A DNA stretch of 64,000 nucleotides from Cornus controversa. Taxonomy: Eukaryota; Streptophyta; Magnoliopsida; Cornales; Cornaceae. The first letter of the stretch is position 1; each line of letters begins with the position of its first letter. The stretch is from the NCBI GenBank assembly GCA_026545225.1, contig CM048846.1, positions 88,429,270 to 88,493,269 on the forward strand, given 5' to 3'. The notes under the pieces are model-generated. The model did not search any database, was not told the origin of the DNA, and saw only the letters and a list, made by a program, of their open reading frames with translations. Position numbers and translations under genes: made by a program. Positions 11,342 to 22,757 of this stretch are shown here, piece after piece.

Positions 11342-11392
11342 AAATTCCTAAAGGAATTCTCAAGTATGACGTTCTCACAAACGACGCTAAAG

Positions 11393-11701
11393 TGTAGGTA
11401 CAGAAAAATAGTCGTAACACTTCAAGATGAATTTTCTCCCTTTATTCATTCATTCATCTTTTCTTTATATAATTTTGAGAGTACAATGATTATGCATATA
11501 ATTATTCCCTTTTTCTTGGGATCTTCCTGTAATATTGCCTTAATTAATTCCTTGTATTGTGTTGTCATTAATTGAGGATTTGACTTTCCTATTTGCTATT
11601 TGGTGAACGGTAACTTGGAAGGTAGTGACGTGACGACCCTGTAATTGTTGAGCTGTCGCTTCCACGTGTCTTCTTTTGTAGGATATTTTTGTCTTACTAG
11701 A
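11393..11701 (-). repeat. 5' LTR of the Tat-like Gypsy element
   Basis: Full-length partner of 1790-2098. Its outer end reads TCTAGTAAGAC instead of TGTAGTAAGAC, and the adjoining duplication base is changed too, which looks like a small local mutation after insertion. Just inside it (complement of about 11372-11391) is TTAGCGTCGTTTGTGAGAAC, similar to primer-binding regions of many plant Gypsy elements; the priming tRNA was not assigned. Confidence 0.9.
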
Positions 11702-11721
11702 CTAACCAAATTCTATACATT

Positions 11722-11911
11722 GAGCAGAGATAGAGAGTTGGAAACACATTTTCAATTAGGGTAGAAATAATATGTTAACGGATTTGTGATCAATGTGTCA
11801 TTTAAGAGCTACCTCCGAGCAGAGATAGAGAGTTGGAAACACATTTTCAATTAGAGTAGAAATAATATGTTAACGGATTTGTGATCAATGTGTCATTTAA
11901 GAGCTACCTCC
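11722..11911. repeat. 95-bp tandem duplication next to the retroelement
   Basis: Two copies (11722-11816, 11817-11911) begin GAGCAGAGATAGAGAG and end GAGCTACCTCC with almost no differences. At the matching place in unit 2 (37116-37195) only the last ~40 bp of this block is duplicated, with a different junction. The two units therefore gained duplications here independently. Confidence 0.85.
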
Positions 11912-12519
11912 TGCAAATTGAGAGTTACCTACCACATTAAATAGTCCATAACATCTGCACAGAATCATCATTTATTACCTGCAATTAAGAATATATAAAT
12001 TAATTGTAAAGTTTTATGTCTTTAGGTTCATTACTAGACTAAAATTCTCCCTGTCAGGAGTTTTTTTGCAATTTAGTCCAATGACTGATATCAAATACTA
12101 GTAAAATACGTTACAAAATAAATAACATTAATATCATTCATGGTAATAATGTGAGTCATCATCAATAATTACAAACATTGTGATGGAACAAAATAGGATT
12201 TTAATCTTTTGTTACCATGGCATGAGACTTTTGATGCACCCATGTTCTTCTTGTCATTTACATACATAAACATATAAAAAGTGACAGTGGGTTAGCATAA
12301 GTAGTAGTTTGAGTAGATGTGGTAATGAAAGATTATATTAAAAAATGGTTGCTAACAATATCTATTTATTTAAAATATAAATGAAACTTGAAGGTGAAAA
12401 GCAACCGTATACAAGGGTGATTTCGAGCAGAAATTTTTTTTGAGGGTTTACAATTGAGAACTCCCTCAAAAATCATAAAAAACGATTACCTCTCTCTCTA
12501 CCTCACACTAACATAGACA

Positions 12520-12555
<36 letters not shown>

Positions 12556-12903
12556 GTACTAAACATTCTGGAATTATGTCTTGACCTAAAACCCACATAA
12601 CAGAATAGTATTTGAGCCACAACATTTGAAACACATAGTCTCCAAAAAAAATTGGACTTGTAATTCAAACTCCACAGACTCAACATGGATACCACAAAGT
12701 AAGTACACGGTTATTAAAAGTTTTCTGTCCGTTTAAGAGAGGCTGGGTGTAACTAAATTTTTAAATAAAAAGTGATAGTATAGTGTACCTAAAATGCTGC
12801 TTTTATGTAATGAAGACTTTTATTTAGGATAATTATTGAGAATACGACTACAATAGCTTAACAAAACCACACATTTATGTTTATCTAGTATCATGTGTGT
12901 CAG
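11912..12903. other. Intergenic stretch downstream of P450 copy A
   Basis: No gene is seen. The first ~500 bp match unit 2 at 37195-37735. An (AT)n microsatellite lies at 12523-12551. From 12715 the sequence matches DNA downstream of the other three P450 copies (43690, 31150, 60745) and probably contains the 3' untranslated region and polyadenylation site of copy A. Confidence 0.6.
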
Positions 12904-15900
12904 TTACACGAGAGAATTATATGGAGTTGTGACGACAAGTAGTGGATATTTTTTGTGGACGGTCAAACCAGAGGTTTCAGTAATGTCCAAATTCTCGCCT
13001 CTTGCTCCACCAGGCAATGCAAAATCAAATTTATACACAAGATTTGCTATTGCAAGCTCAATAACAGTCACAGCGAATAGGATTCCCGGGCAAACTCTCC
13101 TGCCAGCTCCGAATGGAATTAACCGGAAGTCATGTCCTTTAAAATCTATTGAAGTATTTAAGAACCTCTTTGGCCGGAACTCTTCAGCCTCTTCCCACAA
13201 CGATGGGTCTCTTCCAATTGCCCAAGCATTGATAAGCACTTGTGTGCCGGCTGCAATGTCATAGCCCATTACTTTGACATCTTGGGTTGATTCTCGGGGA
13301 ATCAGCAATGGGACCGGAGGATGTAACCGCAAAGACTCCTTGATCACTGCTTTCAAGTATGGCATTTTATCTAGGTCATCCTCGGCTATCTCCCGTTTAC
13401 CTTGGGCTACTTCTCGCACCTCCATCTGGAGTTCCTTCATGACTTTCGGGTGTCTTAAGAGCTCTGTCATTGTCCACTCTAGAGCTGTGTATGTAGTATC
13501 AGTTCCACCAACAAACATGTCCTACAATAGTAAACATATCCAGAGCTATGGGTATATATTCTTGTCCCAAAAAAGGAAAAAAGTTGAATTATGAGCAAAA
13601 TTGCTCTAGGCTACAATCAAGTTTGTGCCATTGGAATTAAACTCACGTCCATTTTAACTTTCAAATGCATGATCATAAAATTAATTAAACATTGTATTTC
13701 AGAAATTTATGATTGTCTAGTTACTTTTTCAAATTTAAATAGTCACGATATGTATTGGAGAATTTTTTTGTTTTTTCCATACTTGAAGAAGTTAAGGTGA
13801 CTAGTCTGTATCTAACACGCAACGCTAATTGATTATTATGCTAACATCTTCTCAATGGACCAGATTGACATCCAATTCATGTAGGGGTGGCAAAATGGGT
13901 GCTGACCCGCCAACTTGCCCGTTAATAAATGGATTTGGGTGACCTATTTTTTTATACGAGTTATAAATGTGTTGAATAATAATTCAACCATTAATTTAAA
14001 GATTATGTGGGTTGAATATGGGTACTCATATCCAACCCATGTTTCACCCATTATTATATAAAAGACTGATATGTATAAATGTTGTCTCATTTCATACAAT
14101 CTTATATTGCCTCACCCTTTCTCTCTCTAAATTATCTCTCTTTCTCTCTCTTCTATGCGTAACGTCCCACCCTTTCTCTCTCTAAAATTTCTCTCTCATG
14201 ATCCCTTTCTTTATCTTCGCCTCTCTAAATTATCTTTTTCTCTCTCTTTCTTTCTGTACATAACACCTCGCCCTTTCTCTCTCTAAAATATCTCTCTTCA
14301 TGCTCTCTCTCTCTCTCTCTCTCTAAATAATTGCTCTCTCATAATCCCTCTCTCTTTCTCTTCATGTGTTTTCCTTTCCTACCTTTTCTTTTCTTTCTTT
14401 CACCCCTTGCGTTATCTATTTTTTTTTACTCTACCAAACGTAGCCAAATAATAATTGACTTTATAAGTCTCTAGATTGATACTATAGCAGTATAGCCTAT
14501 AGGCTATAGGCTTCTTTCCTGCTATTTTCAACACACCCACCCACCCACGAGCACGCACAAGCATGTGTATATATTTCCAGAATCATCGCTTTGAAGAACA
14601 TTAGGGCCATGATATGATGACATATATTTTTAAATATTTTATTTCAGTGATATTTTAAAATTGTTTTTTCACTCCAATGAAAGATAGTTTAGTCATTCAA
14701 ATTAACTTCCAAAAATATATAAAAGATTATTATTGGAGAGAGGGGCTATATTTTTCACAATTTAAAATTCGATCTAAAATCCAACCCCTACGTAATTAAA
14801 GTCCTTCATGTCTATCTATTTCTTATGTATGTGACATGGATTGTGGTTGTTCCTTTTAAATTGTAATAATGATTTATATAATAATAATTATTATTTTACC
14901 AATTATGAAATCATGATATCTAATAACACGAGACAATAATATTCATGACCAACTAAATTTAGAAATACTAAAATATGTTTGAAGTGTTTGTTCTTATTTA
15001 TATGTGTGTGTGAAAATGGGTATGGGTCGAGTCTTTTATACGAGTTGGGTCCTATAAATGAGTCAGACCCATATTCGGGTCCGGATAATTTTTGATATCT
15101 TAAAATCGATACAAAAATAAAAATAAAAAAAGTCGTCTTTAAAAGAGTAAACAAAAATTTATTGACCCGATCATTTATGAAAATGTGTCGGGCTCTGTAA
15201 ACAGGTCAAATATTATAAACGGGTCGAATTTGACGGGTCTTTTATACGGGTCAGATTTGACTCAATTTAACTAATTTGTGTCACAAGTTTATTTATTATA
15301 TTATTTATTAAAATTTTTAAAGTATAATTAATGAATGTCAAAAGAGTAGGGTGTCCAAGTTTAACAAAATCAGTCACAATTTTTTAATCAGGTTGGATTT
15401 GACCTGTTTGTTCGGATCAGATCGACCTATTTTATCTGGGTCTGGGGTGGTTTGACTAATCTGGGTCAAGTTAGCCCATTTATTTGGGTTGGCCGACCAA
15501 TCCGGTTAAGTTAGATCAAATATGAGTTGGTGGGTTTACCCGACCTGTATTTGAATTGCCCATATTCAACCCGTTACAAACGGGTTAAATATGGATCACA
15601 ATCCATATTTGACCCCCTCATATTCAACCCGATCCAAACTCGCCTATTTTGCCACGTCTAACTACTGTCATGTCTAGTCGGGTCAAATATGAGTTGGCAG
15701 GTTGATCCGATCTATATTCAACCTGCTCATATTTGACCCGCTACAAACGGATTGAATATGGGTCACAACCCATATTCAATCCGCCCATATTCCATCAGAT
15801 TCAAACCCATACAGTTTGGCACCCCTAAATTTACGAGGAGTACTGATTAATTCGTGGAACGGTTGAAACAATCATCATAACCAAGTGTCAAGATTGATTG

Positions 15901-16907
15901 GTTACATTCTTTCACCAATTTTTCAAGTGGTTCATTATTTTTAAGGAGGGAGAGAGAGATGGAACCAGACTTACCAAGATGAGAGCTTTAATGGTGTCTC
16001 TATGAAGAGAGTAGTTATCATCTATGTTGTCCGTTCGAATTTCAAGCAAGACATCAACGAAGTCCTGTTGGCCTTTATCTTGATCAACTTTCCCACCACC
16101 ATTGATATTGATCTCTCTTTTCTGTCGATCCATGTGTTCTTCAACTACACCCTCCAGGAATTCATGGAGCTTTTTATTCACTTTCTCTACTCTATCATCA
16201 AAACCATTCAGACGATTTAGCCATGAAAGCCATGGAATATAGTCTCCCACACTAAAAGTACCAAATAACTCTCCAACCTCCTCCAACAACACCTTAAATT
16301 TCCAAGCACCTTCCCCTCCACTGTACTTCCTTCCCAAGGCTACGCGACACACTACATCATTTGTAAGCCAAACAAGCATTTCGCTCAAGTTCACGGGTGA
16401 AGATGAAGAAGAAGAGCGCTCTTTGATCTTCTCAATCATTAGGGCTGTTTCTTCTTCTCTGACTGTATGAAAGGACTGAACCCTCTTGTTACTTAGAAGT
16501 TGTATCACACAAATGCTTTTCATCTGCCTCCAATACTCTCCATAAGTAACAAAAACAACGTCCTTATCATGGAGAATTGTACTAGCTATGTTTGATTTAG
16601 GCCTGTTTGAAAAGATGAGATCATGGGTTTTCATGATCTCGCGAGCTGCATCAGCAGAGGAGACGATGAGAACTGGTTTGCTGCCAAGGTGAAGCAGCAT
16701 GAACGGGCCATATTGTTGAGCTAATGATCGGAGGGAGCGATGAGGAAACAAGCCAAGTTGGTGGAGGTTTCCGATAATTGGCACCTTTGGTGGAGAAGGT
16801 GGTAGATTTTGATTTGTTTTTGTAGTGAACAACCATTTGAAAAGGAAGAGTAAGGAGAAGAACAAGAGAAGAAGAGAGTAAAATAATGGGTTCAATGAGT
16901 ATAACAT
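12904..16907 (-). CDS. Cytochrome P450, CYP71A-like (copy A), complete two-exon gene
   Basis: Exon 1 is 15975-16907 and exon 2 is 12904-13521, joined in phase 0 at GT/AG sites; the product is 516 residues, normal for the CYP71 family. The start is the ATG giving MLYSLNP; an upstream in-frame ATG exists but lies beyond a TATA-like box and is not conserved. Visible parts are the ER membrane anchor (residues ~8-27), the proline hinge LPPSPP (35-40), the helix C segment EYWRQMKS, the I-helix oxygen-activation motif GGTDTT (316-321), ExxR (E373, R376), the PERF-like region (PKRF) and haem loop [10 protein letters not shown] with Cys455 as iron ligand. As a microsomal P450 it would use NADPH-P450 reductase and oxidise a small hydrophobic metabolite; substrate unknown. 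The 2453-bp intron holds a hAT element absent from copy B. All key residues are intact, so the gene is probably functional. Confidence 0.93.
13882..15827. mobile_element. Non-autonomous hAT-like transposon in the intron of P450 copy A
   Basis: The ends are TAGGGGTGGCAAA and, inverted, TAGGGGTGCCAAA (one mismatch). The flanking 8-mers are AATTCATG (13874-13881) and AATTTACG (15828-15835); the empty site in the intron of copy B reads AATTTATG, one change from each. Eight-base duplications and TAGGGGTG termini are hAT features. The interior has no transposase. Both subterminal regions carry many degenerate copies of a 'gggtcaaatatgggttg' motif in both orientations, and the middle has a CT-rich simple-sequence block (~14100-14400). 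It makes this intron seven times longer than that of copy B. Confidence 0.88.
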
Positions 16908-16940
16908 GTTATGTTGCTGTTCCACAGTTGCAAAAAAGAA

Positions 16941-16951
16941 GCCTATATATA
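16941..16951 (-). promoter_or_regulatory. Probable TATA box of P450 copy A
   Basis: The minus strand reads CTATATATAGG about 35-45 bases upstream of the start codon, so transcription would begin close to the ATG. The sequence further upstream (to ~17000) differs from the promoter of copy B, so the two genes may be regulated differently. Confidence 0.4.
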
Positions 16952-17002
16952 GATATTTATATGGCTTGAGTTGCTGTAAGTATGCATTTGGCAAACGAAG
17001 TT

Positions 17003-17462
17003 CACATTTCGTTAGAATATCAAATGTAATCATTAAATTTTAGGTTAATTATGCTGGCCAGCTTCTGAGTAAGATCTAATTATAGGATGAGAAATTATTG
17101 AATAGTACAGCGGTATAATACCTTTACACATTCGACTGATTGAAATTTTGACAAAAACTTATTGGGAATAAAAAAAATCTAATTTTTTTTAATAAAAAAA
17201 AAAAATCAAACTATGAAATCATCTACGCGTTCAACGTGCCATAAAATACCCTTAAAATCTTCATTCTTTTATTAAGGATTAATTTGATCATATTTTGGCC
17301 GGATTTTACTCCAAAATATATATTTCTAAAGATGAACTTACTGAGAGTGTGAGATTAGAAAGAGAAATTAGAAAGAGAAGAATCCAATATTAACTGGGCT
17401 AAGTATTTCCAAAAGGGTTCATAGTCAAACAATATCTACACCCCCATTTGAAGCTTGGAGAG

Positions 17463-17506
<44 letters not shown>

Positions 17507-19490
17507 TTGAATTGTAATAACTAGTGTTCAAGAATTATATAAATTAACACACAAATAAAATATAGTAAACCACAATAATTAAAGATTTTTATTAAAATAT
17601 CTTCAACGGTATTTAGGTCGTTTATGATTTTTTTTAGGGTTAGATGGGATGTTTTACGGTTTTTTAAAGGTTAGTTACATAGCAAATTTTGAAAAAGTTA
17701 AACGACAAGCTGTTAATTTTACATACCAAAATAAGTGTAAGTGGAAGCAAATGTCCCACCAAAATAATTAGGCTATGTAATTAACCATATGCATTATTGG
17801 GGAGATGTGGGAAAGAGATGGATGTGGTCTTGATTATGAAAGTCATGTAAATGTCCATCCATTGGATGACCCGAAATAAATTGTGTAATTAACCATAAGA
17901 TTTTCACTTATGCATTGAACCAAAAGAGACGTATAAGAATTGAGTAAGAGTAAATTTACAAATTATTGGGGAGATGTGGGAAAGAGATGAATGTGGTCTT
18001 GATTATGAAAGTCATGTAAATGTCCATCCGTGACATGATCCGTGCCTCACCCCCTATTTGAGTAGGTCCCAATGAGAGGGACTTCGCTCAGGCGGCTGAC
18101 AGGGGAGGGTATGACTAGTCTACTCTCCAGCAATTTTGATGTGATCCTCATAAACTCGAAATAAATTGTGTATAGAAATCTAGAATTCGCAATGCTTATC
18201 CAGGTTTTTTATTTTATTTTTTCAACTCCCCTTTTGGCTAGGAGATATTGTACAACCTAGACAAATGGCGCGGTGGTTATTCAAGAGTTGCTGATAAAAT
18301 CTCCTCACCGATGCAAAGCATTTGTCTGTGGAGATTTCTGGTCACTAGCTGAGGAGACAACTATTGTTCTAAATTATTTTGCTGCAGAAAATGGTTTCAA
18401 GCCATGCAATTGTCAAAGTTTGAGCTTTTTAAGTGTTTTGACTGGGGTTAAAATTTTCAATTTCCGTTTTGAATTATGGATGGAAGATTTTGAAAGGAAA
18501 CTCTTGGAGAGTTACATTGCAATAGAAGATTTTCTAATTCCTTCGTGGATGAACATGATCTTGCAGGATGTGAGATTCAAGATGTAATTAGACAAGAATA
18601 TTTATGAAAAAGTGTCTATGTGTTAGAAATAAAGAAACAAAATTGTATTAATTTAATTGATTGAATTGATATATTATATTGATATTATGAACAATACATA
18701 AAGGCACATTATCTTGGAGGCTAAGTAAACTTAGGAGATAAGAAATCCTAATCCTAGATGGTTTAGGAAAGAGTATAAGAAATCCTAATCCTAAATGGTT
18801 TAGGAAAGGGTATAAGAAATCTATTAGGAAAAGATATATAATCTATAATAAAATATATATAATCTAATACTATGATTTGAACATAACCTCTTTGCCTTTT
18901 TTTTTTTTTTTGTACCAGGGGGTATGCCCCTCTCATCCTTTGTACATTGTTTTATTGCTTTAATATATATTCATTATCAAAAAAGAAAAGAAAAAAAAGA
19001 AGACCATGTTATGAATATTTTAATAAAAATATAAATAAATTATATTAATTATGGTTTAATGTGAATATTATGTTAGTAGTTAAATTATATTTATGATGAA
19101 AATTACTCCAATAATAATTTGCATAATTATTATGTCTATTATTACTTGTACTATCACTAGCTCGAAAGAGTTTTGATGTATCTTTATAGAGATATTCTCC
19201 CACCTATTCTTCTTCTATCTCTACATTCTATCCATATATTATATATGTGTGTGTTACACTAGTTTACTTGTTTATAGGCAATGAAACATGTATAGACTTG
19301 AACTTTATCTTTTTGTGACCGTGCATATAGATGAGACGTTGTTGTGAGCTGATTAGATTGTATATTGGAGCTAATTAGTATCGATTTTACTTGCACAAGG
19401 AGGAGGACTATCAGCTTTAACTCCATCTGTTTACACATGTCCCTCTATCAATCAGGCCAACGATTCTATAACTCTATTTTATATATTATT
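17003..19490. other. Upstream region of P450 copy A, shared with unit 2
   Basis: No convincing gene is seen. It matches 46285-49790 with a few indels. It holds an (AT)n run at 17465-17503 and two ~68-bp copies of 'gggagatgtgggaaagagat...' at 17796 and 17962, a 166-bp direct duplication where unit 2 has one copy (48238). A short open frame at 18273-18587 recurs as broken frames near 34500 and 48570; it matches no family I know and looks like repeat DNA. The pyrimidine-rich 18895-18960 and its unit 2 match at 49160 read like an old retroposed 3' end. Confidence 0.55.
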
Positions 19491-22453
19491 TGAAATACCC
19501 CCCAAAAATTTCGCGCATGAGGTGGCCAGTCTCATACACAAAACCTGAGGAATATTAACCACTGATAGCAACAAGCATAGATGCAAAAGATAGAAATAGA
19601 ACAATTGCTAAAAGCTGAACAGAAATCTCATTGAATTAAAAATTTTGATAAATAAAATATTAAATTCTGGTAATACAATTTGGAAGTCCCGTAACCCAAG
19701 GACCCCTTAACCAGAAAGAAATAAAAGTTCAACACTTAAATTAAAATCCAAAACCAAAACCTCTAAATGAATTCATAGTTTTATTCCTGAAGAAAATGTA
19801 GATTCCTACCCTGAGACTGGTGAGAGTAGATGTCTGTCACAGCCCAACCCTAGTACTCTATCCTAGCGGGGGAAACTGCTTGGGACCTGAAATATCAACA
19901 AAGTGGGTTAAACCCACGAGCAAGTTCTATCTACTACATCCCAATTAGAGAATTAATATACATACCCTCAATGTGAGGGACACAATAGATAAATATACGT
20001 TCAACCCCTCAGTTTATTCCTTATTCAGTTCATACTTTTAAAAATACAAATCATCTCATATATTTCCTCAACAACCCTTACAATGTAAAAATGATCCCCT
20101 TCTTTATGTTCACAAATCAAGATACACATGTATGTATTTTATGAAATCTATGCAATCATGATATGTCGATTATGATGCATGTATACATTAATAGGGATGG
20201 GCGATCCTGACACGCCGGGCAATCCTTACATGCCAAATAAAATATAGATACCTTATTAGGTATGGGCGATCCTGACACGCCGGGCAATCCTTACATGCCA
20301 AATAAAATATAGATACCTTATTAGGTATGGGCGATCCTGACACGCCGGGCAATCCTTACATGCCAAATAAAATTACAAATGCATTCCCAATATGAAATAA
20401 TAAATAAACAAGATGTATTATGACTTTTAATTTTGCACAGACTATCCATTTGAACTATCAGCTATGCAATTATCCCCATATAACAAATCATTCACAAGTG
20501 AACCTAAATCAAGTATCCCATGAGCATTTATATATCTAATAAGCACAATTGATGTGCTCGAAACAACTTAACTCCCATTAGAGGAAACCATTCCTCAAAC
20601 CAACCTCCAATGCACTCAAATCTCCGAGGGGATCTAAACATACTTTTACCTAGGTTTCTGGGCCTATTTCACTTCTAAGAACACTAAGAAAATATTCTGG
20701 AATTTTCTGTAATTTAAAAACATTTTTAATAAACCAAAGAAGGTGAAAAACCAACTTTTAGGCACTTTAAAAATTAATTGAACATCAAGGGAAGCTCAAA
20801 TCGAGGTGAAAATTTAAAACCAAGGTCCTTTAATCTCTAAACAATTACAGAAAAATTTAGGGAATTTTTGGAATTTCAGAAGTATTTTCTAAAATTACAA
20901 AAAGGGAAAAACCCAGCTTTTTGACACTTTTAAAATTCAATTGAGCAACAAGGAAAGATCATTTTGAGTTGAAACTTTAAACCCAAGTGTATTTAACCTC
21001 CAGAGAGTTACAGTAAAAATTTGGGAATTTTGGGAGTTGTAAAAGTATTTTCTAAAATTACAAAACAGGAAAAAGACAGCTTTTGGGTACTTTTAAAAAT
21101 TAATTGGTCAACAAGGGAAAAGTGTTTTGAGTTGAAAATTTAAACTTTAGTTTATTTAATCTCCAATATCATACAGTAAAATTTTCAGAATTTTTGGAAC
21201 CATGAAAGTATTTTTAAAAAATGATTTTTCAAATTTTCAAGTTTTTCCAAAAATTTCAAAAATTCAAAAAAAAATATCAAAATATATCGGAATGGGCCCA
21301 AAGTGGACCCAGGGGTGGGCCCCCGCAAGTGGGGCCCAAAAATATTTTTCCCGGCACCGGCCCCACGCGCCGGCACGCGCCGGCCAGGCGCGTGGGGAAG
21401 CCCCTGCGCTAGGGCTTCTTCCCCAGCGCGCCCAGCAGCGCGCACAGCGCGCTGCCGGCGACTTCCCGGCGACGGTCCGGCCTCCTCCGGCCACCGTTCG
21501 CCTCCATTTTTGCGCCATTCTTCTCCTCTCGACGCCGTCTACGTATTGGTGCAAAAAGCCCCATCCGAAACAACCCGAATCAAAAACCCCCAATTCACAA
21601 GTTCTAGGGTTCTTCGCAAAATTCAAAAATTTAAAACCCAATAAATTCACGATCTGTTTTCCTAAGGATTTAGAGTTGTTTACAAATTTAATTCCAACAC
21701 AGTAGGTTCACAACTAAACAATTATTTCATACAAATTGCATAAATAAATGATTTCTTCCTTAACACAATATACGTATACATGAACACATATGCATATAAC
21801 CTTACATGAACAAAATCAATTAAATATACATACAATCATCATAGTTAATCTCACGAAATTTATCAATAGCAGAAAAATATTAACATGCAATTAATTACAA
21901 ATTTTTAATATAAATATATGCTCAAACCTAGACTATGCATACGAATTCAAGGGGGAAGAGAAGAATTAAACTTGCCTTTTTCCTGACGAATTAACTGGTT
22001 CACCCGATCGTCACTCTCTTCTCTCTTTCGTTTTCTCTCTTTTAGTTCTGTGCGTAACACAACGGCAAACCCTAATTCTTCTTCTTTTCTTTTCCTTTTT
22101 GTTTTAATTATTCATTTATTGTTTTTCCTAAAACTAATAAAAATCAAATTAATAATAAAAATAAATATAGCAAAAGCAATATTATTATAACCCTAGGCCC
22201 ATCATTTTAAACATAACCTTAGGCCACTCATCCTAGCCCAAATTCCTCCCTAGCCCAACCCAAAACACTTAAATAAAAAAAATAATACACAAGTATACCA
22301 ATTCACATAAAATGACAATATGCATGTATAAAAGACAAGCAACTCTCCTACAATGATAATCTATATAAAACAAAAACATTTCACATGAATTAATAAAATA
22401 AAGTAATAATGCAAAGAGATTAAATTGACACCTAAATTTTACGGGGTATTACA
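19491..22453 (-). mobile_element. Solo LTR, ~3 kb, of a large LTR retrotransposon (unit 1 only)
   Basis: On the minus strand it starts TGTAATACCCCG and ends GGGGGTATTTCA, and it is flanked by a perfect 5-bp duplication TTATT (19486-19490, 22454-22458). Unit 2 has the empty site at about 49785-49795. There is no internal domain or coding sequence, so this is a solo LTR left by recombination. Features inside are a 65-bp tandem repeat (20199-20373), a GC-rich patch (~21290-21520) far above the window average, and a CT-rich stretch near 22010-22100. The termini resemble those of Gypsy elements with very long LTRs, but the lineage cannot be fixed without an internal region. The fragment at 1-183 is the same family. 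Confidence 0.85.
20199..20373. repeat. 65-bp tandem repeat inside the solo LTR, ~2.7 copies
   Basis: Units start at 20199, 20264 and 20329 with GGGCGATCCTGACACGCCGG and are identical or nearly so across the repeated part. They are the least diverged repeat in the LTR, which suggests recent or ongoing homogenisation. Confidence 0.92.
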
Positions 22454-22757
22454 TTATTATTATAATCTCTTGTGTTCATTTATATTATTTATTTACATTT
22501 TATCGTTAGTATTATTAATGTTGTGAATATGTTCTAAAGTTGTGTTTTCCTCAATTACAAATCATGTATCTCTTTTGGTGTAAATTATGAAATTTATATC
22601 TTTTATATTTTATAAATCCTTAATTGTAAATTTCATATTTGAGTAAATTATAAAGTGTTTTAGAATTTTTTTTCCTAACAGAAGATGTTATTAGTTTCGT
22701 AGCGAGCATTGCTGGTAACTATTCTTTCTTAATAAACCTACTAGAATACAGATGTTA

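Larger units (their letters stand above)
1790..11701 (-). mobile_element. Ty3/Gypsy LTR retrotransposon, Tat-like lineage, degenerate
   Basis: Two 309-bp direct LTRs (1790-2098, 11393-11701) bound a 9.9 kb element read on the minus strand. In element order it has the 5' LTR (11393-11701), a primer-site-like stretch just inside it, gag (11341 to ~10070), aspartic protease (~9940-9430), reverse transcriptase and RNase H (9208 to ~7985), a large foreign insert (~3540-7980), an antisense extra ORF (2393-3530), a polypurine tract (complement of 2099-2108) and the 3' LTR. No integrase is recognisable. Gag and protease motifs and the antisense ORF next to the 3' LTR fit the Tat group. Unit 2 keeps the empty site near 37037-37041. 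From it a 5-bp duplication GTAAC is inferred; each flanking copy has one change (GTAAG left, CTAAC right). Stops and frameshifts in every ORF make it non-autonomous. Confidence 0.9.

Noticed and set aside
16002..16220. Plus-strand frames opposite P450 exon 1 (also 44872-45090 and 63251-63466)
   Set aside because: Antisense shadows of the same P450 coding segment in three copies.
18273..18587. A 104-codon open frame upstream of copy A
   Set aside because: Matches no known family; the two related sequences (near 34500 and 48570) are frameshifted, and it lies in repeated non-coding DNA.
21185..21705. Overlapping GC-rich open frames on both strands
   Set aside because: They arise from the GC island of the solo LTR, where stop codons are rare by composition; low-complexity Ala/Arg/Pro products.
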